Shown in pieces: positions 9,373-17,917 of a stretch of 40,233 nucleotides of DNA. The translations under genes and the position numbers were made by a program. Below the pieces are notes generated by a model. It searched no databases, was not told where the DNA came from, and saw only the letters and a list, made by a program, of their open reading frames with translations. The stretch's first letter is position 1, and every line of letters begins with the position of its first letter. The stretch is from Nitrospirota bacterium. Its GTDB lineage: Bacteria; Nitrospirota; Nitrospiria; JACRHA01. The stretch is from NCBI GenBank assembly GCA_016234185.1, contig JACRHA010000113.1, positions 1-40,233 of the forward strand. The letters run 5' to 3'.

Positions 9373-9945
9373 ATGAAGATGAGATACATACCAATCCTGT
9401 TAGGAGTCATGATTATAGCCGTTTCAGTATCTATTCTATTTGCGGCAAAGAAGCCTGTAACCCCTGAAGATTGGATAAAGCTGGCCGAGAGCGCTGCGCC
9501 CACCGCCATAGCAAAGGACGCCACTATATTGATACCTGGGACAGATGGGAAACTGGTAGAAGCGAAAAAAGGTTCAAATGGGTTCACATGTCTCCCTGAC
9601 TTAGCTGATACCCCTGCCCTCGATCCAATCTGCCTTGACCAGGCAGCAAATCAGTGGGCCACATCCATGATGAACAATGAACCAAAACCAGCTAATACAG
9701 TCCCAGGGATATCCTATATGGCAAAGGGCGGACAACACTGGGAAAAGGACGGGAAGATCTTAATGAAGAAGGAAGAGGGTTCAAAGCTTGTTAATGAGCC
9801 TGCCCACTGGATGATCACGTGGCCATTCGACGAGAAGCTTACAGGACTTCCTGCACTGCCTAATCCATCTGGCGTATACATCATGTTTGCCGGCACACCA
9901 TATGCCCACCTAATGGTTTATCAGGACCCGATGAAGATAAAATAG
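9373..9945 (+). CDS. Predicted exported protein of unknown function
   Basis: RBS GGAGG at 9363-9367; hydrophobic N-terminal signal MKMRYIPILLGVMIIAVSVSILFAAKK; no CxxCH heme motif. Confidence 0.8.
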   Translation: MKMRYIPILLGVMIIAVSVSILFAAKKPVTPEDWIKLAESAAPTAIAKDATILIPGTDGKLVEAKKGSNGFTCLPDLADTPALDPICLDQAANQWATSMMNNEPKPANTVPGISYMAKGGQHWEKDGKILMKKEEGSKLVNEPAHWMITWPFDEKLTGLPALPNPSGVYIMFAGTPYAHLMVYQDPMKIK

Positions 9946-9966
9946 AGATCTGGCATAAAGGGAGAA

Positions 9967-10006
9967 AAGGCAGGATCTTAGCATCAAGATCCTGCCTTAT
10001 TTTTTT
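9967..10006 (+). terminator. Rho-independent terminator
   Basis: AAGGCAGGATCTT-agcatc-AAGATCCTGCCTT followed by ATTTTTTT. Confidence 0.92.
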
Positions 10007-10030
10007 AAAAAACTGATATTTCTTTATGAT

Positions 10031-10531
10031 TTATTGATTTGCCTGTCTGGCAATATAATCCCGAAGCCTCTCAAGCTCAATTAGATGATTCTCTTCAAAC
10101 CTTGAAAGCTGAAGGAACGTGACCTGCCCCTCATGATCCTTTGTTAATTCGGACATCATGAAAAAGAAATCCCGTGAATCCTTTTCCGCCTGCATGGCAA
10201 GGATTATAGCATCTTCAACTGTTGCCTTCTCCATAATATCATCAATATCTTTAGACTCACTAAATACCTTCTTCTCAATGATCCGCCTCAGATATTCCTC
10301 CACTAAGACCTCATCAGAGATAAAATAGGTAAGAGGATCTATAAGGCCATCCTGGATCTTTCTTATCAGGCTTAGGTGTTTTTTCTCCTCATTTGCAAGC
10401 ATCAGAAATATCTTCTTTACCTTTTCATCCGTTGCCTTTGCCGCTACCGCTGTATAGAAATCGTACCCATCTTTTTCGAGGTTTAATGCGATCTTCAGCG
10501 CATCTATATTTGTGTAGTCCCCATTTGACAT
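10031..10531 (-). CDS. Ferritin-like/rubrerythrin-family protein
   Basis: LEKDGYDFYTAVAAKATDEKVKKIFLMLANEEKKHLSLI and a second ferritin-like half ending FEENHLIELERL. Confidence 0.8.
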   Translation of the reverse strand: MSNGDYTNIDALKIALNLEKDGYDFYTAVAAKATDEKVKKIFLMLANEEKKHLSLIRKIQDGLIDPLTYFISDEVLVEEYLRRIIEKKVFSESKDIDDIMEKATVEDAIILAMQAEKDSRDFFFMMSELTKDHEGQVTFLQLSRFEENHLIELERLRDYIARQANQ

Positions 10532-10561
10532 AAAATACCTCCAATAATCAAACTACCCGCC

Positions 10562-11038
10562 TCACCGGGTATAAAGTTCATACCGATATTTTATCATCTC
10601 AAGGTGCTTATCCTCCATCTCGGAAAGACCATGGAACACCTTCGATAAATCATGATTCTCAGTTTCTTTTGCCAGGTTGCGGTAAAAATCCATTGCCTCC
10701 TGCTCTACAGTAAGCGCCATCTTTAACGCATCCTTCTCCGTTGTGTTTTCGCCGATCTTCATCCTTATACCCTTGCCTATCTCAAATGTCTTCTCTTTAG
10801 TCACATCCTCAGCCCCTGGCTCTCTCCATGCCCTGACACCCCCATGCCTTACATACTCACCTTCCAGTATCTTCAGGTGTTTTATCTCCTCTCCTGCAAG
10901 TTCCCTGAAGACACTCTTTCCTTTGGGATCTTTGGTCTTGGTAGATGCCCAAAGATAGAAATTGTAACCCTCAATCTCAGACCTTATAGCTCCTTCAATG
11001 GCACTCAGTACCTTTTTTATATCATCCGTCTTTCCCAT
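10562..11038 (-). CDS. Ferritin-like/rubrerythrin-family protein
   Basis: EIEGYNFYLWAST...FRELAGEEIKHLKIL...EQEAMDFYRNLAKE...MEDKHLEMI. Confidence 0.8.
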   Translation of the reverse strand: MGKTDDIKKVLSAIEGAIRSEIEGYNFYLWASTKTKDPKGKSVFRELAGEEIKHLKILEGEYVRHGGVRAWREPGAEDVTKEKTFEIGKGIRMKIGENTTEKDALKMALTVEQEAMDFYRNLAKETENHDLSKVFHGLSEMEDKHLEMIKYRYELYTR

Positions 11039-11055
11039 ATTGCTCCTCCGCTTTT

Positions 11056-11262
11056 TTAATTCTCCGGCCTAAAGACACGGTCGTATTCGTCTTCAAGCAT
11101 CTTCATATGTTTAATCTCCTCATCAGCCAGAAACTCAAATATCTTCTTAGTATCCTTATCAGTTACTCCCTGGGCCGCCCTCTTATACATCTGATAAGAT
11201 TTCTCCTCATGTTTAATGGCCATTTTTAATGCCTTCTGGGGGCCTGCCTTTGCATCTGCCAT
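11056..11262 (-). CDS. Short (single helix pair) ferritin-like protein
   Basis: MADAKAGPQKALKMAIKHEEKSYQMYKRAAQG...IFEFLADEEIKHMKMLEDEYDRVFRPEN; start overlaps upstream stop (TAATG). Confidence 0.75.
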   Translation of the reverse strand: MADAKAGPQKALKMAIKHEEKSYQMYKRAAQGVTDKDTKKIFEFLADEEIKHMKMLEDEYDRVFRPEN

Positions 11263-11609
11263 TATCCCCTCCCCTTTTCGTCTGCGATTACCTCCCTTGC
11301 CCATAGGAGTTCCATCATCATGGTATTTATCCCTGTTGCAGGAAGTAGTTGCAGGATCGTATGCTCAATCTCATCCTTTGAAACCCCTGCCCTCAAGGCC
11401 AGCCTGACGTGTGTTTTAAATGACGTCATGTTCTCCCTGGCCCCGCTGATACCGATCTTAATAAGTTCCAAAGTCTTATCATTTAGCGGCCCGGAATCCT
11501 TGCATGCAACTCCAAGCATCTGATGTGCCTCCCATACCTTGGGATGTGTCTTGATAAATGCCTGTAAAGACTTGGGTAGCTCCTTCACGTTTATCCTGTT
11601 ATTTGCCAT
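11262..11609 (-). CDS. Carboxymuconolactone decarboxylase/AhpD-like family protein
   Basis: LPKSLQAFIKTHPKVWEAHQML...LIKIGISGARENMTSFKTHVRLALRAGVSKDEIEHTILQLLPATG. Confidence 0.8.
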   Translation of the reverse strand: MANNRINVKELPKSLQAFIKTHPKVWEAHQMLGVACKDSGPLNDKTLELIKIGISGARENMTSFKTHVRLALRAGVSKDEIEHTILQLLPATGINTMMMELLWAREVIADEKGRG

Positions 11610-11648
11610 GACTCCATCCTCCTTTTCTAAATGACAAACAGCCAAGCC

Positions 11649-11700
11649 AAATCCAAATGCCAAAATCCAAATGTCAAATAATTTGAAATTTGGGCTTTGA
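11649..11700. repeat. Left member of an inverted repeat pair flanking the E2 gene
   Basis: AAATCCAAATGCCAAAATCCAAATGTCAAATAATTTGAAATTTGGGCTTTGA; near-perfect reverse complement at about 12955-13011. Confidence 0.85.
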
Positions 11701-11713
11701 ACTTTGGCATTTG

Positions 11714-12904
11714 CTAATCTTTCCTGGCCTGATACCAGAGTGAAATATCGCCCGTCTCAAGAAATGTCTTGATCCTTTTCATAAATTGATCAGCTATTGC
11801 CCCGTCAATTGCCCTATGATCAAAGGAAAGACTCATGTAGACCATGGATCTTATGGCAATGGCATCATTTATCACAACAGGTCTTTTCTCTATAGTCCCT
11901 ACACCCAGGATTGCTATCTGCGGCTGACTTATAATGGGGGTTGAAAAGAGAGAGCCAAATACACCATGGTTTGTAATGGTAAATGTTCCCCCCTGGACAT
12001 CTTCGGGGATCAGCTTCTTTCCCCTTGCTCTTTCGGCCAGATCATGGGTCTCCCTGGCTATGGTTGCGAGGTCTTTTTTGTCTGTCCCCTTTATGACAGG
12101 GACAATAAGTCCGTCTTCTATCGCAACCGCAATCCCTATGTTGATATCCCTTTTTATTATGATATCATCCCCGACTAAGGATGAATTCAGGGTTGGAAAA
12201 TCCAGTATAGCCTGTGTCACAGCCTTGATTATGATCGGAAGGTATGTTAAACCAACGCCTTCCCTCTTCAGAAACAGATCCTTAACCCTCTCCCTAAATG
12301 AGACAGGATTGCTCATGTCTGCCTCAAAGACAGTAGTAACATGGGGTGAGGTCCTCTTGCTTGCAACCATCCGCTCTGCAATGGTTTTCCTCATTATACT
12401 TAAGGGTATGGTCTCGGCCTTGGTGGCAGGCGGAACAGCCTTTATCTTCCTCTTTTCGATAAAATCCAACACATCCTTTTTTGTGACCCTCCCTCCTTCT
12501 CCCGTGCCGACTACCTCTTCAAGGTTTATCCTGTGCTCCTCAGCAAGCCTTCTAACTAAAGGGGAATACCTCTCCTTTTCTTCTATGCTTACCTGGGGAG
12601 CAGGCGCCGGTTTATCAGTTTTTGGACCGGGAGTAGCGGCTGGAGTAGCAACCAAAGCAGCCCCGCCCTCCTCCTCTATAATGGCCATTACAGTCCCGAC
12701 AGGAATCGTTTCACCCTTTACATGGAGGATCTTTTTTATTCTCCCTGCTGCCGGAGAGGGAATCTCTGTATCCACCTTGTCTGTACTGATCTCTACAATA
12801 GACTGATCCCTCAAAACAATATCCCCCTCCTTAACGAGCCAATTGAGGATAGTCCCCTCTACTATACTTTCTCCCATTTGCGGCATTATCACATCCTCAG
12901 GCAT
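11714..12904 (-). CDS. 2-oxo acid dehydrogenase E2 (dihydrolipoamide acyltransferase)
   Basis: Lipoyl domain (EISTDKVDTEIPSPAAG), peripheral subunit-binding domain, catalytic domain (SLSFDHRAIDGA). Confidence 0.94.
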   Translation of the reverse strand: MPEDVIMPQMGESIVEGTILNWLVKEGDIVLRDQSIVEISTDKVDTEIPSPAAGRIKKILHVKGETIPVGTVMAIIEEEGGAALVATPAATPGPKTDKPAPAPQVSIEEKERYSPLVRRLAEEHRINLEEVVGTGEGGRVTKKDVLDFIEKRKIKAVPPATKAETIPLSIMRKTIAERMVASKRTSPHVTTVFEADMSNPVSFRERVKDLFLKREGVGLTYLPIIIKAVTQAILDFPTLNSSLVGDDIIIKRDINIGIAVAIEDGLIVPVIKGTDKKDLATIARETHDLAERARGKKLIPEDVQGGTFTITNHGVFGSLFSTPIISQPQIAILGVGTIEKRPVVINDAIAIRSMVYMSLSFDHRAIDGAIADQFMKRIKTFLETGDISLWYQARKD

Positions 12905-12954
12905 AACCTTACCCCCTTTTTAAAAAATCCAAATACCAAAGAAAATGTCAAATT

Positions 12955-13011
12955 ACAAAGCCCAAATTTCAAATTATTTGACATTTGGATTTTGACATTT
13001 GGATTTGGATT
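12955..13011. repeat. Right member of the inverted repeat pair flanking the E2 gene
   Basis: ACAAAGCCCAAATTTCAAATTATTTGACATTTGGATTTTGACATTTGGATTTGGATTT. Confidence 0.85.
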
Positions 13012-13056
13012 TTTGCCTTTGTCCCTTGACCTCTCTACCCTTGAACCCTTACAACC

Positions 13057-14031
13057 CTAATAAGCAGCGAGCCTCTTTGCGGCGGATACCACATCCCCTG
13101 CCTTCGGCATATAGAACTCCTCAAGCGGAGGGCTAAACGGGACAGGGGTATCAGGCGCAGCTATCCTGACAATGGGACCGTCCAGTGAATCGAACAGTTC
13201 CTCTGCTATAAGCGCAGAGACCTCTGCGCCTATACCGCCTGTCTTCGAAGCCTCATGGAGTATTATCACCTTATTGGTCTTCTTTGCAGACCCAAAAATG
13301 GTTCTCTTATCTAAGGGGAGGAGGGTCCTTAAGTCTATTACCTCAAGATCTATACCTTCCCCCTCCAGTATCTTTGCTGCATCCAGGGCTACATGGACCA
13401 TTGCTCCGTATGTTATAAGGGATATATCATTGCCTGGCCTTTTTATCTCTGCTCGTCCTATTGGAACTATATAATCATCATCAGGGATCTCCGCCTTTAT
13501 CCTCCTGTACAGATATTTATGCTCAAAATATATAACAGGGTCATTATCCCTTATGGCCGCCTTCATAAGGCCCTTTGCATCATACGGGGTAGAGGGGGCT
13601 ACAAGTTTCAACCCCGGCGTTTGAAAGAACCAACCCTCAGGACAGCCTGAATGGAATGGCCCGCCATGTATCATCCCCCCGTAGGGCGCCCTTATAACTA
13701 TCGGGACAGAGGCACCCCATCTGTAATGGGACTTTGCTGCCATTGTGACAATCTGATCAAAGGCACAGGTAATAAAATCAGAGAACTGCATCTCCACAAC
13801 AGGCCTCATCCCCATTAAGGCAGCGCCTATAGCAGCGCCTGTGAAGCCAGACTCCGCAAGGGGAGTATCTATCACCCTTTCCGGCCCAAATTCATCATAG
13901 AAGCCCTGCGTTACCTTGAAGGCGCCCCCATAGACACCTACGTCCTCGCCTAATATAAAGACGTTCTTATCCCTCCGCATCTCATCACGCAACCCTTGTG
14001 ATATTGCCTCCAGATAGCTTACCTCTTTCAT
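13057..14031 (-). CDS. 2-oxo acid (pyruvate/branched-chain/acetoin-type) dehydrogenase E1 beta subunit
   Basis: ILGEDVGVYGGAFKVTQGFYDEFGPERVIDTPLAESGFTGAAIGAALMG. Confidence 0.94.
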   Translation of the reverse strand: MKEVSYLEAISQGLRDEMRRDKNVFILGEDVGVYGGAFKVTQGFYDEFGPERVIDTPLAESGFTGAAIGAALMGMRPVVEMQFSDFITCAFDQIVTMAAKSHYRWGASVPIVIRAPYGGMIHGGPFHSGCPEGWFFQTPGLKLVAPSTPYDAKGLMKAAIRDNDPVIYFEHKYLYRRIKAEIPDDDYIVPIGRAEIKRPGNDISLITYGAMVHVALDAAKILEGEGIDLEVIDLRTLLPLDKRTIFGSAKKTNKVIILHEASKTGGIGAEVSALIAEELFDSLDGPIVRIAAPDTPVPFSPPLEEFYMPKAGDVVSAAKRLAAY

Positions 14032-15016
14032 GGACCGTCACCTCCTCTTCGATGGGATCAGCATAAACACCCTCAAGGGTCTCCCTCCCTTCAGGATATG
14101 GGCTCTTTTCAGCAAAATCCGTAGCCTCATCTATCTCTATCCTTATCTTATCCTCTATCTCCTTCAGTACCTTTTCGTCTGCCAGGTTATTTCCGATGAG
14201 ATACTTTTCCATTCTTAAGATAGGATCCCTGGCCCGCCATTCCTCCAGTAATTCCTTCGGGACATACTTTGCATCATCATGTTCTGAATGGCCGTGCATC
14301 CTCATGGTCTTGCATTCAATAAATGTCGGCCCCCCGCCCTCCCGTGCCCTGGCATAGGCATTCCTGGCGCTCTTATATACCGCAATAATATCGTTGCCGT
14401 CCACTATCTCTGTGGGGATACCATATCCGGATGCCCTCTCTGCAACATCCTTTACAGCCATCTGAAGACGAAGCGGCGTAGAGTAGGCGTATTGGTTGTT
14501 GTTACAAAAGAAAACCACCGGGAGTTTGTGTATTGCTGCAAAATTCAGCGCCTCATGGAAATCGCCCCTGCTTGTTGCTCCATCACCTGTGTTGGTGGCA
14601 ACTATCCTCTTCTCTCCCCTAAGCTTGAATGAGAGGGCGATACCGGCAGCAACTGGTAGATTGTCCGCCAGGTGGCTTACAAAGCAGATAACACCAAGTT
14701 TTAAGTCACCTACGTGGACATTCCCATCCTTCCCTTTTGTAGGCCCGTCCCTCTTGCCGAGATACTGGGCTATTACCCTCTTCGGCGTTATCCCCCTTAC
14801 AAGAAATGCCCCCATGTCCCTGTGGAATGGCGCAATTATATCATCCTTCTCCAGGGCACAGGCATAGCCTACAGCAATAGCCTCCTGGCCATTGCTTGTA
14901 TAAACCCCGCCCACTATCTTACCCTGTCGGTATAAATTTGTTATTCTGTCTTCAAGAGAACGGGTTAGTTTAAGATAATAATAGAGCTGTAGCAGATCCT
15001 TTTTCTCAATATCCAT
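13985..15016 (-). CDS. 2-oxo acid dehydrogenase E1 alpha subunit
   Basis: ThDP-binding region GDGATSRGDFHEALNFAAIHKLPVVFFCNNNQYAYSTP; overlaps E1 beta by 47 nt. Confidence 0.94.
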   Translation of the reverse strand: MDIEKKDLLQLYYYLKLTRSLEDRITNLYRQGKIVGGVYTSNGQEAIAVGYACALEKDDIIAPFHRDMGAFLVRGITPKRVIAQYLGKRDGPTKGKDGNVHVGDLKLGVICFVSHLADNLPVAAGIALSFKLRGEKRIVATNTGDGATSRGDFHEALNFAAIHKLPVVFFCNNNQYAYSTPLRLQMAVKDVAERASGYGIPTEIVDGNDIIAVYKSARNAYARAREGGGPTFIECKTMRMHGHSEHDDAKYVPKELLEEWRARDPILRMEKYLIGNNLADEKVLKEIEDKIRIEIDEATDFAEKSPYPEGRETLEGVYADPIEEEVTVHERGKLSGGNITRVA

Positions 15017-15114
15017 ATTATGACACCCCTAAATAAAGGTTAAGGTTAAGGCTGAGGTCAAGTTGAAAAGAGGAGTATTCCCTCAACTCCGACCTAAACC
15101 TCATCCTTCTTTGC

Positions 15115-15645
15115 CTATGGCTTAGCTGTATGTGCAAGCTCCCCCTCATCTTTTGCCTCAGCCTTATCCTCATACTTTAAAACATTACCCCTGTTTAATA
15201 TGTCCTTCATCAGGGCAACGCCTTCGGGAATGTCGATTAGCAGCCTGTCCTTCCCATATATAAAGTCATCCCTATTATAGTCTGAGAGTTCAAAGTTCTC
15301 TGTCAAAACAATCGCACCTGTGGGACATGCATCCTCGCAATAACCGCAGAATATACACCTCAGCATATTGATCTCAAATATCGTGGCATACCTCTCGCCG
15401 GGCGAGCGCCTGTTATCCGGCGTGTTCTCCCCGGCTATGACATTGATGCAATCGGCCGGGCATGCGGCGGCACAAAGGGAGCAGCCTATGCACTTTTCAA
15501 GTCCATCCTCATGTCTTAATAGTACATGCCTCCACCTGCTCCTGTCATAGACCTCTCTCCTCTCATGAGGGTACTGCACAGTAACAGGCTTTTTGAATAT
15601 ATGTCTTAATGTTACCCAGAGGGATTTTAAAAACCCGGCTAACAT
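15115..15645 (-). CDS. nuoI: NADH-quinone oxidoreductase subunit I
   Basis: Two 4Fe-4S motifs CIGCSLCAAACPADCI and CIFCGYCEDACPTGAI; RYATIFEINMLRC. Confidence 0.93.
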   Translation of the reverse strand: MLAGFLKSLWVTLRHIFKKPVTVQYPHERREVYDRSRWRHVLLRHEDGLEKCIGCSLCAAACPADCINVIAGENTPDNRRSPGERYATIFEINMLRCIFCGYCEDACPTGAIVLTENFELSDYNRDDFIYGKDRLLIDIPEGVALMKDILNRGNVLKYEDKAEAKDEGELAHTAKP

Positions 15646-15703
15646 CTTTTATGCCTCCTTGATGGATCAGAGAAGATATCTCTTCTTAAGACTACCACAT
15701 TTC

Positions 15704-17896
15704 TCATGGCAGCTGAATCCCCTTATCCCCCAGGAGGGGATAGTTTATCCCTTTATAAGAAGGAACAAGGGTTGATATTTCATCCATTATATCTGATACC
15801 GATAGATAATTAAATGGCTCACCCATCTCTATGGCAAGATTACAGAGGATCTGCCACTCGGAAAGGGAATTACCAACCGGCCTGATGGCCTTCTGAAAGC
15901 TCTGTACGCGCCTCCCTGCATTGGTAAATGTCCCATCCTTCTCTGCATGTGTACAGGATGGAAAGACAACATCGGCCATCCTGGCCTTGTCAGAAAGGGT
16001 TATGTCAGAAACAAGCAAAAACTCGATCCCCTCCCTCTTCAGATCTAAGGTATTGTTCGAAGACTGAACTGAAGGCTGGTCTGATCCCATCATAAAAAGG
16101 GCCCTTATCGCCCCATTATTGCCGCCATTTAACATTTCATCAGCTGAGAGCCCCTTTGCCCTCGGAAGACTATATCTCCATGCAGTTTCAAAACGTGCCC
16201 TCGGCCCATCCAGATCAATCCTCACATAGCCAGGGAGATAATCGGGATCAAGCCCCATATCCAGCACACCCTGGGAGTTTGCATGGCCCATCAATAATCC
16301 CAATGATATCCATTGGTCATCACGCTGTTCGCCTGACTGCCCGATAATCCCTGACGCCAGGTCGAACATAGCATGGATCAGACCATCAGGAAGGTTATTA
16401 CCAAGGAGAATCACAGTTCTTCTGCTGCCGGATAGAGCCATCCCGGCCTCATAGACAAGTCTGGCTGAAAAAGAGGCTGCCTCAGCCTCACCCTTTATTT
16501 CCTCTTCTATTTCCTCTTCCTTGGCGCCCTTTAAGATTATCCTCTTGAGCAGTTCAATGGGGAGCATCTCCTCCCCCTCTTTATACTTAAGCCAAGGACT
16601 TGAGTACCTGGTAAGATCAGTCTTCCCATGATGCAGTATTATCAGCCTTGCACCCCTCTTCCTAACAGCCTTCTTTAATCTCAGGTCAAGTACAGGCTGC
16701 TCTCCGCTTATATCAGTACCCACCAGAAAGATAAGGTCTGCCTCATCTAAATGGCTATAGGCAAACCTCCTCAAATCATTCTTCGACGATCCCTCAAATA
16801 ATTTCTCGATGATTGCCCCATTACCCTTTGGCCAATGATCTATGTTATTTGAGCCTACTACCTTCCTCATGAACTTCTGAAAGAGATATGCCTCCTCATT
16901 GGTAAGTGTAGGAGATCCGATCCCTCCAATACTCTCATTCCCATGTTTGAGTGTAATCTCATCCAGTCTTTGTGCGGCATAGGATATCGCCTCGTCCCAT
17001 CCTGCAGGGACAAGTCCGCCATTCCTCTTTATAAGGGGAGAGGTGAGCCTGTCAGGACTGTTGATATGGGTGTAGCCGAACCTCCCCCTGTCGCACAGCC
17101 ATCCATCATCTACATCCGGATTCTCCCTGGAAAGGACCCTCAATATCTCGTGCCTTCTTATTGTCCAGTTAATATTGCACCCGACTGCACAATTGGCGCA
17201 GATCCCCGGCCTATTTTTAAACTCCCATGGCCTCCCGCTGAACCTGAAATGCTTGCTGGTCAGTGCCCCAACAGGGCATATCTCTATGGTATTACCGGAG
17301 AAGATCGAGTTAAATTCCTGGCCGTGCATGACGCCTATCTCGCTTCCTCTTCCTGAATTTATAACCCCTATCTGCGGATGGCCTGCTATCTCATCAGAGA
17401 ACCTTGTGCACCTCATGCACATTATGCATCTCTCCCGATCCAGGAGTATGTATGGCCCAAGCTCTACCGGCTTCTTAAAACCCCACTTATTTATGGTAAA
17501 CCTGCTTACAGCCGGTCCATATTTATAGGTATTATCCTGAAGGGGGCATTCCCCGCCTTTGTCGCATACAGGACAATCGAGAGGGTGATTTGTGAGGAGG
17601 AATTCCAGGACATCTTTCTGACCCTTTCTAGCCGATATCGAATCCGTTGATATGGTCATCCCCTCTTCGACCCTTGTTGTGCAGGCTGTAATAAGTTTAG
17701 CCCGTCCGCCGGTCTCCACAAGGCACATCCTGCAGGCGCCTACCGGATCCATCTTCGGGTGATAGCAGAAATAGGGTATCTCGATCCCGAGCATCCTTGC
17801 GGCCTCAATAACCAGGGTCCCCTCAGGAACAGAGATGGCCTTACCGTCTATAACCAACGAGATGCTCTTAAATTCTCTCTCTCCTGCCCTATCCAT
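15704..17896 (-). CDS. nuoG: NADH-quinone oxidoreductase subunit G
   Basis: 2Fe-2S domain, CPVCDKGGECPLQD, CIMCMRCTRF, CANCAVGC (N7-type) and molybdopterin oxidoreductase-like domain. Confidence 0.93.
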   Translation of the reverse strand: MDRAGEREFKSISLVIDGKAISVPEGTLVIEAARMLGIEIPYFCYHPKMDPVGACRMCLVETGGRAKLITACTTRVEEGMTISTDSISARKGQKDVLEFLLTNHPLDCPVCDKGGECPLQDNTYKYGPAVSRFTINKWGFKKPVELGPYILLDRERCIMCMRCTRFSDEIAGHPQIGVINSGRGSEIGVMHGQEFNSIFSGNTIEICPVGALTSKHFRFSGRPWEFKNRPGICANCAVGCNINWTIRRHEILRVLSRENPDVDDGWLCDRGRFGYTHINSPDRLTSPLIKRNGGLVPAGWDEAISYAAQRLDEITLKHGNESIGGIGSPTLTNEEAYLFQKFMRKVVGSNNIDHWPKGNGAIIEKLFEGSSKNDLRRFAYSHLDEADLIFLVGTDISGEQPVLDLRLKKAVRKRGARLIILHHGKTDLTRYSSPWLKYKEGEEMLPIELLKRIILKGAKEEEIEEEIKGEAEAASFSARLVYEAGMALSGSRRTVILLGNNLPDGLIHAMFDLASGIIGQSGEQRDDQWISLGLLMGHANSQGVLDMGLDPDYLPGYVRIDLDGPRARFETAWRYSLPRAKGLSADEMLNGGNNGAIRALFMMGSDQPSVQSSNNTLDLKREGIEFLLVSDITLSDKARMADVVFPSCTHAEKDGTFTNAGRRVQSFQKAIRPVGNSLSEWQILCNLAIEMGEPFNYLSVSDIMDEISTLVPSYKGINYPLLGDKGIQLP

Positions 17897-17917
17897 TTTA
17901 ACTTTTTTCCAGGATCA

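Noticed and set aside
11934-12806. 290-aa plus-strand ORF
   Set aside because: Antisense to the E2 gene, which has clear lipoyl and catalytic motifs; composition artefact. The same applies to other plus-strand ORFs opposite clpB, nuo, lon and thiL.
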